From the NCBI RefSeq assembly GCF_011075055.1, contig NC_058137.1, forward strand, positions 18,275,463 to 18,339,462: a stretch of DNA of 64,000 nucleotides, read 5' to 3'. Positions 50,395 to 61,250 of this stretch are shown in pieces. Under the pieces are notes generated by a model. It searched no databases, was not told where the DNA came from, and saw only the letters and a list, made by a program, of their open reading frames with translations. Position 1 is the first letter of the stretch, and every line of letters begins with the position of its first letter. Both the position numbers and the translations under genes were made by a program. The stretch comes from Mangifera indica (taxonomy: Eukaryota; Streptophyta; Magnoliopsida; Sapindales; Anacardiaceae).

Positions 50395-50792
50395 GCACAC
50401 ATATATGTATGGCAAATCTTTAAATCAACATTTTTGTGGGCCAAAAGTAGAATTTTAGAAAACTATAGCTAACCACCATTATCAAAGAATGAAGTTAGTT
50501 TATTCAAAGTGAGTTAGCCCATTTTAAATTTAAATTTAAATTCTCTCACTAAAATTGCAAAGCTCTCTCTCCTTTCTCTATCTCACAACAAGAGCGGTCT
50601 TTTGGCTTGGTGGTGGATATTCTTTGGAGGTCTTGCAAGTGGGTGACGCATTTCATCATCCTATATCCATATATGAGGCAAAAGAGTAGGTAAAATCCTT
50701 ATCCTTTCTCTTTTTTGCAAATGCATGCTTTGATTCTTTCTCTTTTGACATGTACATTTGTTTTGCATCTATTCTCTTCAACCAATCTTTCA
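49184..50792 (+). mobile_element. Copia-type solo LTR, 1609 bp
   Basis: It starts TGTTAGTGTATGCCCTAG and ends TTTCA (TG..CA). Flanking 5-mers are CTGAT (49179-49183) and TTGAT (50793-50797), one difference. It sits inside the second kinase pseudogene, and removing it restores the kinase reading. A TA-then-CA dinucleotide tract is at 50351-50402. No coding sequence lies within it. The start sequence resembles plant copia LTRs. Confidence 0.8.
50351..50402. repeat. (TA)n(CA)n microsatellite
   Basis: An uninterrupted TA run changes into a CA run with one CG interruption. It lies inside the solo LTR. Confidence 0.9.
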
Positions 50793-50997
50793 TTGATAAC
50801 AATCATAAGCACAATTAGTTAGAATTGTTTTATCAACCATGCTTGCTTCTTTTTTGAAACATCTTCTAAGGTAAATGATCTCTTGAAGCAGCACTCCTAA
50901 GTTGTAAACATAAACTTTGACAGTGGTTAGTGTGTTTCGGAACCATTCAAGTGCAAAAATTTTGGAGTACTTATCTTTACAACTCACTGAGTTACAC

Positions 50998-51499
50998 ATT
51001 TGATGTTAACTAGTTCAAGGACATGATGAGTCCATACATATACCTACTAACCATGATAGCTCAGTTATGATATTGGCTAAACTTAAGAGGTCTTAGACAG
51101 ATGGATTCGCTTACTTTTTAGGCATGTTGATATGCCACAATAGATATTTGGTTCAAGAGTTTTTTACGTTTAGATTTATTGAGTACTTGAATTAGTGATG
51201 TCCATTCAATTTCACTAGCGAAGATTTAGGGACTATGAGGATTGTATTGGCCATTTATTATTATTATTATTTGTGTGGCCATGTTTAGGTGTTTCGTATT
51301 TATTTGTTGTGTATGTATGTATGTGTTTTGTATTTATGTATGCATATATGTGTACAAATTCATATTTATATTTATGCATATGTACAAATATGTTTCACAT
51401 TTATCTATTTATTTTTATATATGTATGTATATATTGTTTGTGCCCACTTTCATACTACAATTTCATCAGTACTTTCACCAAGTTATATCGACATTTTAA
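50998..51499. other. Spacer with TTA and TATG-rich simple sequence
   Basis: No gene. A TTATTATTATTATT run lies at 51256-51270, and TATGTATGTG-type simple sequence follows to about 51430, giving three overlapping spurious open frames. Confidence 0.5.
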
Positions 51500-52700
51500 T
51501 GACAAACATATGCCATGGTTCGAAAAGAAAGGTAAACCTAATGCTTTAGTATGTTTCGAATCAAATTTATCAAAAGTTTCTTATAATACTTGTTGGATTG
51601 ATTTTAGTTGTACCACTCACATTTCAAATACATTGCAGAGATTCCTTACAATCCAAACCATAAACGACAATGAAAAATTTATGTTCATGGGGAATAGAGT
51701 CAAAGCTCAAGTTGAAGTCATTGGAATCTACCATTTAATTTTAAATACTGGAAATAATTTACGTTTGTTTCAAACCTTTTATATACTTGAGTTGTCAAGA
51801 AACTTAGTGTCCTTATACAAACTTGATATGGAAGGATACTATTTTAAATTAAGGAATGAATGTTTCAATTTATTTAAACATAATTATCTTATTGGTTTTG
51901 GTGTTCTTTGTGATGGATTATATAAATTGAAATTTGATAATTTGTTTACTGAGACATTATGAACCCTACATCATAGCATTGGTACAAAGCGCGCCTTTGT
52001 GGATGAAAGGTTTCCTTATTTGTGGCATAAATGTTTGAGCCACATATAAAAGGAAATAATACAAAGATTAGTAAAGAATGAAATCCTTCTTGATTTAGAT
52101 TTTACTAATCTTGGGCAAACTCTATCAAGATGTTGGGCAAGTATCGAACTAATCTTGGGATGAACCACTGGAAAGTTACAAAGAAAGTACTAAGATATTT
52201 ACACGGAACAAAAGATTATATGCTCACTTATAAGAGATCTAGTGATTTGGAGGTCATAGGTTATTTAGATTTAATTTTGTTGGTTGTGAGGATACTAGAA
52301 ACTCTATTTTTGGATATTTATTTTTATTAGTGGGTTGAGTGGTTTTGTGGAAAAGTGCGAAACAGTTTGTTATTACTGCTTCTACTATGGAGATTGAGTA
52401 TGTAGCATGCTTTGAGGCCATAGTTCGAGGATTATGGTTGCAGAATTTTATTTTAAGGCTTAAGACTATCGACGATATTGTCAAGTTGTTGAAAATTTAT
52501 TGTGATAATGTCATAACAGTTTTCTTCTCTAAAAACGATAAGTATTCCAAGGGTGCTAAACATGTGAAATTGAAATATTTTGCTGTTAAGAAATAAGTTC
52601 AAAAACAAAAAGTGGTAATTGAACATATTAACACTAACCTTATGATTGTGGATCCATTAACTAAAGGATTGCCACCTAACACAGTTAATGAAAATTTCTA
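51500..52700 (+). pseudogene. Copia polyprotein with internal deletion
   Basis: The open frame through 51962 covers the protease: CWIDFSCTTHISNTLQRF stands where functional copia proteases have a WxLDSGATTHxS site, so the catalytic DSG is DFS. It continues with EKFMFMGNR and LSRNLVSLYKLD. The integrase zinc-finger start follows (YLWHKCLSHI, then a stop, about 51990-52050). At about 52110-52130 the reading jumps to the end of reverse transcriptase (GMNHWKVTKKVLRYLHGTKD) and then RNase H (52339-52596: STMEIEYVACFEA, IYCDN, SKGAKHVKLKYFAVKK), ending with a DPLTKGLPP segment near 52650. Most of integrase and reverse transcriptase is missing, and RNase H is frameshifted near 52260-52340. Non-functional. 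Confidence 0.85.
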
Positions 52701-53131
52701 AAGAATGGACATTATTAGTAATAATTTATGATGTATTGTGTTCTTATGTGGTTTACACTATGATTCTTGTATATATTGTTTTTAATCTATATATGTGTTT
52801 TATCATGCTATTAGTTATGTTATTGTGTATTTACATAATTGAATGAATATTTTATGAAAATGTTAATAGAATATGTCTTTAATAAAGACATTATCGTTGG
52901 ACTATTATGATATACTTCATTACAGATCATGTTACGTATAAGACTTAAATAGTGATACATAGAAAGAACTATGTTGATCTAATGACATATGATTGTTATG
53001 ATCCTTTTGAGTTTTTACTTAATGATGATTGATTTTGACTAATTTAAGAAAAACTTTAGCTTTGTTTCATGAATTATGCTTTATTATTAGACCATAAATC
53101 ATTTAATGAAACTATGGACCAAGTGAGAGAA

Positions 53132-53480
53132 TGTAAAAATATTTTCATTAATGCGGTCTCTGTGTAATTAATATAAAGTATAAATTTAATAATAAATTAT
53201 AGGTTAAAGTATGATTAATCAGTCTAAAAGAATTTATGTAGTATAATACACTTTGATGATAGTGTAATTGATGTTTTTCTAATAATTATATAAGACTGGT
53301 TTTCTCTTTGCCCAAATACAACTAAATTATTTTCACCATCAATTTTATGCAAGAAAGGTCTACAAGAGAAAGGGAGAAAAACCAAGTTTGTTCTTCAACA
53401 ACCACGTCAATAATCAAGTCGAAATTTTATATCAAATCATCAGTGGAGTCAAATATGTCTAAATTCAATTAATTTGTGAT
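53132..53480 (+). mobile_element. Probable 3' LTR start of the deleted copia element
   Basis: A purine run (AAGTGAGAGAA, 53121-53131) directly precedes TGTAAAAATATTTTC, the arrangement seen at the 3' LTR of many copia elements (ACCAAGTGGGAGA then TG). The right boundary is not defined; the end given is a guess. Confidence 0.45.
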
Positions 53481-54203
53481 AATTGTAAGATCTAATTTAT
53501 TAGGAATAGAATTAGGGTAAATTTAAGGCTAGTAGAATTCAAGAATAATGTTTATACATATTTAAAGTTTTACATTGTTTGATGCATATTAAGACCTAGA
53601 GAATATTTTGTGCCTTTATGTGAATCTATTTGATGGGTTTCTTGAATTACAATATTTAGTATTACTATGATTAATTGTTTGCCCTAATTTTGATAATATC
53701 AATTTATAGAATTTGTCTATGTATGCTTAAATAACATAAAAGGTACAATCAATATGAAGATTGAAATAAAGGGAAGAAATTGCCTATGCGGTTAAAAGAA
53801 ATGTGGTCGAATGTGGTGTTTTGGTTAGACTGCTAATAATTGTCTTGTCCAAATGGTTAAAGCTAGCCTAAACACCTAATTTGACCAAATTGGGCCAATA
53901 ATTTTTTTGTCCAATTTGTTGAATTTGGCTTAAAAGCACCATTTGGCCAAATTTCTTCCAAAAATCGAAAATTTCTAATAACTATATTCTATTTTTGTTG
54001 CTTCATGTTGAAGCTCTTGACAATGGATGGAAGTGTCTTTCAAATGAATTATGTTGACTACACTTTGTCGTGTCATGTTTTCAACTATTGACTATAAATA
54101 AACAGTTTGACGTCTCCTAGGTGGTCGGTTGACAATGGGTGGTAATGCAACTCGATCAATCATATTCAAATGAATAACCCAATCTGAACCATCTTCCATG
54201 AGA
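53481..54203. other. Unassigned spacer
   Basis: No gene was recognised. Repeated TTGGCCAAATT-like words at 53880-53960 suggest old repeat DNA. Confidence 0.35.
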
Positions 54204-54212
54204 TACTTATTA

Positions 54213-55117
54213 GGCCAAACGACTATTTCCCATCCAAACTATACTGAATTCTCAAAGTTCTTCCTATTAACTATAGAAATACCGTTTACCCACCCATGAG
54301 CAGTTAAAATTAATAATAGTAAGGGTAAAATCGTTATTTTATATTTAATATTAAAAATAAACTTAAATATGATTTAATTTCCCCCCCTAAATTTAAAAAA
54401 CTAACTTTTCTCCCCTAAGCCAAGTTTGAAAAGATCATATTTCCCCTCCTAAGGTTTAGTTTCCAAACTCCTTCACTTTCTCCGACGTCATCGCCAGTCG
54501 TCTCTCCCTCCCAACAGTTTCTCTTCCATCGACGACCCCTTTCAATTCCAACCTAACCCATTCGACGTCTAGAGATGACGTTTGGAAAGAGATATCATCT
54601 TCCCAGATAACGAAGACGAGATGGATCGATCTTTTCTTTATCATTTGGGAAGACAATCATCTTCCTAGACTAAGACGAGACGACTCGTCGTCCTCTGGGA
54701 AGACGATCGTCTTCCTAGACGATAAAGACGAGATCAATCAATCTCGTCTTCGTCATCTGGGAAGACAATTCCTTTTTCCAGACGTCGTCTCAAGACGCCG
54801 GATGGGTTAGGGTGGAGTTGAGGGGCGTCATCGGTGGAAGAGAAATCATCGGGAGGGAGAGACGGCCGGTAATGATGCCGGAGAAAGTGAAGGGGTTTGG
54901 AAACTAAACCCTAGGGGGGGAAATGCGATCTTTTCAAACTTACCTTAGGGAAAAAATGTCAGTTTTTAAACTTTTTGGGGGAAAATGAGATTAAATTTTT
55001 AGGGGTTAGAGTTCCGTTAAATTTAACCGGTCATGGGTGAATAAATGGTATTTTCATAGTTAATAGGGTGAACTTTGAGAATTCAACATAGTTTGGGTGG
55101 GAAATAGTCCTTTGGCC
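54213..55117. mobile_element. Foldback Mutator-like MITE, 905 bp
   Basis: The element is flanked by a perfect 9-bp duplication, TACTTATTA, at 54204-54212 and 55118-55126. Ends are long imperfect inverted repeats starting GGCCAAACGACTATTTCCC on the left and, on the opposite strand, GGCCAAAGGACTATTTCCC. The two arms pair over several hundred bases, and the centre (54580-54790) holds several smaller palindromes around a GGGAAGACGATCGTCTTCC core and GACGAGA words. The 66-codon minus frame at 54456-54656 lies in an arm and is not a gene. A 9-bp duplication and long arms point to a Mutator-like source. Confidence 0.9.
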
Positions 55118-55379
55118 TACTTATTATGCATAAGTCATCCTCATATTATCATTTATGTACTTAATAGAAAAATATTCATAATACATATTGGCACTTAACT
55201 TTTTAAGAACTATCATAGCCATGTTTCATAGATGTTATTGCCTGAATCCCACAAATCTTTGTTACTAACATCAGTTGTATGACGATATCATAAATAGGGT
55301 TGTTATCAAAAGTCGAGATAAAATATGCAAAAGTCATTGTAAAATGCAATAGAAGATTTTTCTTTTTACTTCTCCTTTA

Positions 55380-56871
55380 TTAAAGAAAAATGTTAGTTTT
55401 TTATCATTGTTGATTTCAACATAGTTATCATATTTGTGAGTGATGTAAATTTCACGTCAACTTCAACTTCTATTAACTATTGTCGACAAGAAATTTGTCA
55501 TATGTAACACCTCCCTCTAATAGTATTACTCTTTAGAGGAAGATGTCACCACTTGGACTATTTGATATGCATTCTTATAACAAAATAGTTAAAACAACAT
55601 TAATTAGCACCAAATTACCAAAATACTGTTACATTAACAATTTGCATAAACTTATCAAAGGTTGTCTCATTACATCATATTAACAAAATTAATCTCCATG
55701 ATACAAAAACTATTGTGTAGCTTAAACATGATCACAAAATCATGAAACATCAATACATGAACTCAATGACAAAAAAATACTCTTAATTGCTCTATACACA
55801 TTGACCGTCACTCGCCCTGTAGCCGTTATGATCACTTGTACCTATACACATAAAAGTAAGGAAATAAGTGATAAGTCACTCAATAAGTGGAAAAATCTAG
55901 TACTAACTCTTTCATAATCCCCAAAATACCATTAGCTCAACCCATGATAACTCTAACATCTATAGTCAATCTCTAAACTCCCATCAAGATGATTATGGGT
56001 CTTATATCTCATATATGAAACTCACATCTAAACTCAAGAACCTCTAGGCTATATAACATATCTTTAGGGTCAATTATGTCTCGTTTGGTCACTAAGAAAC
56101 TATTCCCCGGATCCCTAACTAGTGTGACCATGACATCTCTCAGTGAAAACATTATCATTTGGATTGAATATAGAGATTTGACACCTTAGTCATGTGAGCA
56201 CTTGTTGTGTAGTCCACTCGCCTACATTCTTATTGGACTACCAAACATAATCATAGCTAGGCTTTACTGCAAACAAGTACTCTATTATAAGTATGATATC
56301 CAACTATAAACATGTCTTACTATGGGTAGAATAAAATAAATTTGAGTTATGAATAACCTTAGCATGATGTCTCCTTTTTATATTTGATACAAACATGACG
56401 AACAGGTAGTACACTTAACCCCGCATGGTTGGTATTACCGTCGTTAATGAACAGATGACACCTTTGCAGTGCACATTCATTCCCTTTTACAAAAATTAAA
56501 GAATTTACTTAAATCATACCTAATATAAAGGAAAAAATGGAAATGTCTTTAGAGCTTACCTATGAGTGTTACATTTTTAATGGGATCACTCAACATTATG
56601 ATAATATTATTTCTATTACTTGTGCCCTTGGTTAAAGTGGTATCGAGCTTATGAATGTTTCTAGAAGGACTATCTAATATGTTTATAAGGCTTTCAAGAT
56701 CAATCATATGATTCCCTCGTCACAATTCTATTATTCTAAAGACATATTATTCTTATGAAAGTATTATGTAGACATTAATATGAATAAACAATAAATACTT
56801 TTTATTAATAAATGAATAGATTACGTTATACACAAATACAATTTGATTAGTTTTAAAGCATTATCCTAACA
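55380..56871 (-). mobile_element. Copia-type LTR relic, interrupted
   Basis: On the minus strand it starts TGTTAGGATAATGC at 56871 and contains TTTATTAATAAA near 56800. Positions 56578-56870 match 58205-58472. The match continues to the left of 55503 (an AATTTGTC segment matching GATTTGTC at 58203-58210), so the LTR at 55503-56573 sits inside it. The left boundary is approximate. Confidence 0.5.
55503..56573 (-). mobile_element. Short solo LTR, TGTAACAC family
   Basis: It starts TGTAACACCTCC and ends GAGTGTTACA, 1071 bp. It has the block seen in related LTRs (CACTCAATAAGTGG near 55887, before it TATACACATAAAAGTAAGG). It is about half the length of the other family members. Flanking 5-mers (tcata and ttttt) do not match, so the duplication is decayed. 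Confidence 0.6.
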
Positions 56872-58204
56872 GGAACATTTTCTTGTAGGAAACAAAATAA
56901 CAGTGGATAATAATAAAAGACATGAGAAACCCAATCCTAGGATCAAAGGATAATTATATATGCAATATGAGAAGGTTAAAAACCTTCATACTTGCATTTG
57001 GAGGCTCATTCTTTTCGAATTCATCCTGAATCTGTCCTGGATTGAAAACACTACCTTTATAAACTTTACAAGACCCTACTCATCCACATGGCTCTACAAC
57101 AACAAGAGGACTCATATGTGCTAGACTATGATAATTGAATGAGTATGCTATAGGATTGATGAATAATTTTTCAAAAAAATTTCTTCTTAAGGAAAGATAA
57201 AGTGGTAGCTAGAAGGAGGGAGACTCTCAAATTTTCTCTACCTATAAAGTTGTGAGAACAACATGAATTTATAGTATAACCCTAATAATCCCTTTTATAT
57301 ACTTTACCCTAACTCTTATTGGTATTTGCACAATTAGCCCAAACCCATTAATTATATTAATTGTGCCTCAATTATGTTTTAAATATTTATTTCTAAATAT
57401 TCTAAAACATAATTTTCCAAATTTCAAAATCTCCAGCCTTTGGTGATTCACTCTTTTGTGCTTAACACCCTAATAATCTGAGTCGCAATAAATAACCTCT
57501 TATGTGTTTGACCTATAAACTCCTTAATATACTGACAATGAATAATATTCGTGATTAATGCTCAATTAATCAGCTTATTATTCATGGACCATGAGCGGTC
57601 TCTAGCAAGATATTATGACCACTCAATATACCAAAAATCAATGTGAATTGATGTAACCTTTCAGTGATACAATTCCCATGTATTCAAATCCTTAATCATA
57701 TTAATATCTTATCAAAGCTGAGACATAGAAATAATGTCCACCACAATCATCTTGACTTCTTCACTTTTCTTCCTAAACAATAAATAGGTTTAATTAGATT
57801 CGAGCTTTGACCTAAATCCATATTGTGGCCACATATTTTATTGGTCATAGTCACTAGTCAAATAGCATCACGAGATATATTTCTCTTGTACGTGGGAGTG
57901 ATGATCCTTTGTTGATTTACCATAGTCTTGCTACACTTCTTGACATAGCCAATCACTACCATTGATAACCTTTCAAAAAGTTTATGATAGGCTAGTGTCA
58001 AACTAAGTTTATTGGTGTACAAGACATTCTAGTGATCTCAAGTCTAGGAATTGCATACACCGCCGTCCAATAGAGGATTCATTCAACAAATACTAAGGTA
58101 TCATCTATGTATAATCCTCTTGTTGAGTTTGTTTGCTGGACATGCTCTCAGTATGCACCCATGTGTTATATCAGGTTGACACCTATAATCTTAACATATG
58201 AGAT
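56872..58204. other. LTR-retrotransposon non-coding DNA
   Basis: No coding domain was recognised. Position between two copia-type LTR relics and a TATATAAAAGGGATTATTAG segment on the minus strand (about 57283-57302) suggest LTR or leader sequence of a retroelement read leftwards. Confidence 0.4.
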
Positions 58205-58472
58205 TTGTCGTTACCTTTCAACAGGGTTATTCAATACTATGATAATCTTATTGTATTATTTGTGCCCTAAATTAAAATAATATTGAGGCTACAAACATTT
58301 ATAGATTGACCACCGAATGTGATCATAGGGTTCTTACAATCAAACAACCTATTGATTCCCTTGTCACGATTCTACCAATCTAATGGCATTCATCATATAT
58401 ATACAACTATGATTAACAAATGAAACCATCTCTTTTATTAATAACAAACCTACTCCTTAGTAGTTGATAACA
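58205..58472 (-). mobile_element. Second copia-type LTR relic
   Basis: It starts on the minus strand with TGTTATCAACTACTAAGG at 58472, contains TTATTAATAAAAGAG, and matches 56578-56870 in block order (CTTGTCACGATTCTACCA against CTCGTCACAATTCTATTA). Its left extent is not defined. Confidence 0.5.
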
Positions 58473-60330
58473 ACTCTATCTAAGAAACTTCTTCAAGATC
58501 ATCCAAATCAATACCAACATTCACATTACACCTTTGCTTTTTATATGTGGTATTGCAATGACTATCTTCTCTCTAAATAACTTTTTCTAGATCATACTAC
58601 AACTTTGGAACCTTCACATTAATCAAAAATGGTGAACAATAATGATCCTCTAAAGAAGCAGTAGAAGGTCCAATAATTTGTTATTCTTTGAAACACTCTT
58701 CTTGAAATTTTTCTTAAATTTCTTTACGAGTAATCTTGACATAAAGAGGTGTCGCTTGCTTTATCTTTTTAGCTAATGATATAATACATCAAACATTATC
58801 ATTATCTTGAATCTCATATGATAATCCAATAAAACAAATTATGAACCTTTTTTATTATGTAGATACACTTCTATCTTAGGTTTATTTCTAATGAGAGCTT
58901 AATAATTCACCAATCCTTGAAATGTTGTATCTTGTTCAATATTCAACAATCTTTGTTTTCCGTTTACATAAGTTGTTGTGTTGTCAAGAGCTGAAATCTA
59001 CTCTCCTCCAGAATTAACCATAAAAGCCTATTTCAATTTTTTTTTTTATGATAAATCTTATAAGGGAAAAAAAAAATTGGTTATATTACATTTGTATAAA
59101 TATCATAGGAAATTCTACATCTTCACATAACTCCAAATTTCGAGTATTATACACTCCCTAAAATGTAAAATGTCAAAAAACCTTTATTGTAAAACATAAA
59201 AAACCCTACATTATAATTATCATATAACACCTAAAACTTTAAGAAAACACACTTAAGCCCACTAAGCATAATTGCGTCTATTAGACATATCCCACCTATA
59301 GTATAAAAATGCAACTACCTCAAATTTTACATAAAATCTAATTGAAATTCGCATCCATCCTTGATAAAAATTGAGAAATTATTTGAAAAATAAAGTTTTT
59401 CTAACTTAAATTCGCAACAATCTTTAATAAAAGGCAAAATAAACCTGAAAAATTAATCAAAATTGGCCTTAACACTATAGGCTTATATCATGTCTGCCCA
59501 CGCTTTCTAACAAATTCTAAGTCAATATCACAACGTTAAATCATAAAAATAAAGAATTGACATTGTACATCTAACTCAAATTCAAAATAACCCTTAATAA
59601 GAATACATAATTTAGTTAAAAGTATGTTTCAGACTGCCCTAAACGTTAATAACTTCTACCTAGGGTGTCTTCACATTTACATAAATTCTAATTCAATTTC
59701 ACAATAACCTTTAATAAAAACAAGAAACAACCAAAAAACAAAATTACTTGGATATAGATGAAATTTTTGTTGGATTTATTGATTTTTAAGTGAAAATTTA
59801 CTGAAAACTTTGATGGAAGTGAGATGTAGGAGGTCAAGGGTTCCTTAAGGTTAGACAAATATTTTTAGAATCCCTTGAATATTGATTAAAATTGTATAAA
59901 ACCTTATACTATAGCTAATTCAATTAATTATCCTTTCAAAATGTATATATAATGTAATTATATAAATTATAAATAATATAATAATTAATTAAAAATAAAG
60001 TAATATTTAATCATATAATAACAAATCATCTATATAGATAAATTATATATAAAAAATAAGTATATAATATAATATTATTCATATTCAAAAGTAATTTCTT
60101 TAAAATAAAAATGGTAAAGCAACTTACCTTTAAGTTTGAGAAATGAAAAGTAAAAATATGATTCAATTAGGAAATTAATTTTATATTTTAAAGATGTTTT
60201 ATAAGAAAAAAAATATATGATTAATACACAGAAAAGGGCAGGATCATGTGTACTTAGAAAAAATATATATAATTTTAAAATTGAGATTTAAATAAAAAAA
60301 TTGGTTCTGGAAGGAATAACTTGCGGTGCA
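58473..60330. other. Unassigned AT-rich DNA upstream of the MADS-box gene
   Basis: No gene was recognised. Between 59330 and 59740 a word like AATAACCTTTAATAAAAACA recurs about four times at spacings of 65-170 bp, a diffuse repeat of unknown origin. 59930-60100 is extremely AT-rich. Confidence 0.4.
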
Positions 60331-60335
60331 CCAAT
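60331..60335 (+). promoter_or_regulatory. CCAAT box
   Basis: CCAAT lies about 130 bp upstream of the TATA box of the MADS-box gene, a usual position for a CCAAT element. A single 5-mer could occur by chance. Confidence 0.35.
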
Positions 60336-60465
60336 GGCAAACTATCGGCATCATCCAAAATGGAAATGAAACAAGAACCCTCCAATTTACCATAAATATT
60401 CCTATTGCCCTTCTTCCACCAATCCAGTCTTTTTCAGAAGAAAAGTCAAACAGAAGCTGTTTCAC

Positions 60466-60473
60466 TATAAAAG
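60466..60473 (+). promoter_or_regulatory. TATA box of the MADS-box gene
   Basis: TATAAAAG stands alone in a less AT-rich stretch. It is followed by a pyrimidine-rich leader with no ATG between about 60490 and the leader intron. Transcription would start near 60495-60505. Confidence 0.65.
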
Positions 60474-60618
60474 GGTTAGTTTCCTTTTATCTTATCGGAC
60501 TTTCTTTCCGCTCACATTCTTTCCTTTACCATCTCTCCCTTTGTCATTGGTGACTTCAAACTCTTTAAACGGAAAAACTCAGAATCCCACTACAAACACT
60601 ACCAATCCCCCCAAACTG

Positions 60619-61037
60619 GTGAGTTTAATGCAATTAATTTCTTAGCCAATCCACAACACTCCTTGTTTGGCTTGCAATTGGTGCATTTTTATCGCTTTGG
60701 ATCTGAAGACAAGTTTATTTCTTTCGTTCTTTTTTCTTTTTTAATATCTGCATATTGCTTACTAGGGTTTTGTTTCTGATTCTTTCTCTATTTTTAGTAA
60801 AATGCCGCCACTTTTACTACTGACTTTTCTCTCTCTTACCGTTATTTTACCCTAAACAACAGCTAATTATAGAATCCTTTATTGTTTTTCTTTTTTTTTT
60901 TTGGTTTGTTTTGTTTGATTACATGCTGGTTATTTCCTCGCTCTTACAAGTCAAAAAAAAGTTTTTTTTTTTTCCTCTTTTGTTCATGTTTTGTTTAATT
61001 TGTTGCTATTGCTGTATGCTTGATTGTTTGTTTTTAG
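60619..61037 (+). other. Intron in the 5' leader of the MADS-box gene
   Basis: The donor GTGAGT at 60619 follows CAAACTG, and the acceptor at 61036-61037 ends a T-rich tract (TTGTTTTTAG). Removing these 419 bases joins an ATG-free leader to GAAGTTAAAAATAATAACGA, 31 bases before the start codon. The interior is T-rich, as plant introns are. It is an inference from the splice signals only. Confidence 0.65.
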
Positions 61038-61068
61038 GAAGTTAAAAATAATAACGAGAAGGGGAAAA

Positions 61069-61250
61069 ATGGTCAGAGAGAAGATTCAGATCAAGAAAAT
61101 CGACAACGTGACGGCGAGGCAGGTGACTTTCTCCAAGAGACGAAGAGGGCTTTTCAAAAAAGCCGAAGAGCTTTCTGTTCTTTGCGATGCTGATGTTGCT
61201 CTTATTGTCTTCTCCGCTACGGGGAAACTCTTTGAATTCACCAACTCGAG
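61069..61250 (+). CDS. SVP-like: MADS-box transcription factor, SVP/AGL24 clade, first coding exon
   Basis: The exon codes for the DNA-binding MADS domain of a type II (MIKC) factor that binds CArG boxes as a dimer in the nucleus. The protein starts [20 protein letters not shown] and continues with [20 protein letters not shown] and [15 protein letters not shown], closest to the SVP/AGL24/JOINTLESS clade, which controls flowering time and, in woody plants, dormancy. The start at 61069 is chosen because the upstream in-frame ATG at 61024 lies inside the leader intron. The exon is 182 nt (60 codons plus AG) and ends at a GT donor at 61251, the standard end of the first exon in this family; the split codon would give Arg when joined to a following A or G. 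The intervening, keratin-like and C-terminal exons lie beyond the window. SVP and AGL24 cannot be told apart from this exon alone. Confidence 0.92.

Larger units (their letters stand above)
48950..50966 (-). pseudogene. Second lectin receptor kinase, C-terminal scrap split by an LTR
   Basis: Two minus-strand pieces flank an inserted LTR (49184-50792). The upstream piece (about 50966-50793) reads ALEWFRNTLTTVKVYVYNLG and ILTNCAYDCYQ, matching kinase subdomains VIII-X (APEWF, VDVYSFG, WAYDCY). The downstream piece (49183 to about 48955) starts KRRLGTLV and DMNKLQRFVMVA, then after a one-base shift reads IWGMQEDLTLRPTMRKV, the subdomain XI motif, and EGVVEVPFPPGP. The pieces join exactly at the insertion point. 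Changes at conserved sites (APE to ALE, DVYSFG to YVYNLG) plus the frameshift mark it as dead. No lectin domain or N-lobe was found to the right of 50966. It is a tandem relative of the gene at 44618-47020 in the same orientation. Confidence 0.85.

Noticed and set aside
54456..54656. 66-codon minus-strand open frame
   Set aside because: It lies in an arm of the foldback element, and the opposite arm encodes the inverted complement of the same sequence.
60350..60365. Possible CArG box near CCAAAATGG
   Set aside because: There are only five A/T bases between CC and GG; a CArG box needs six, so it does not meet the consensus.
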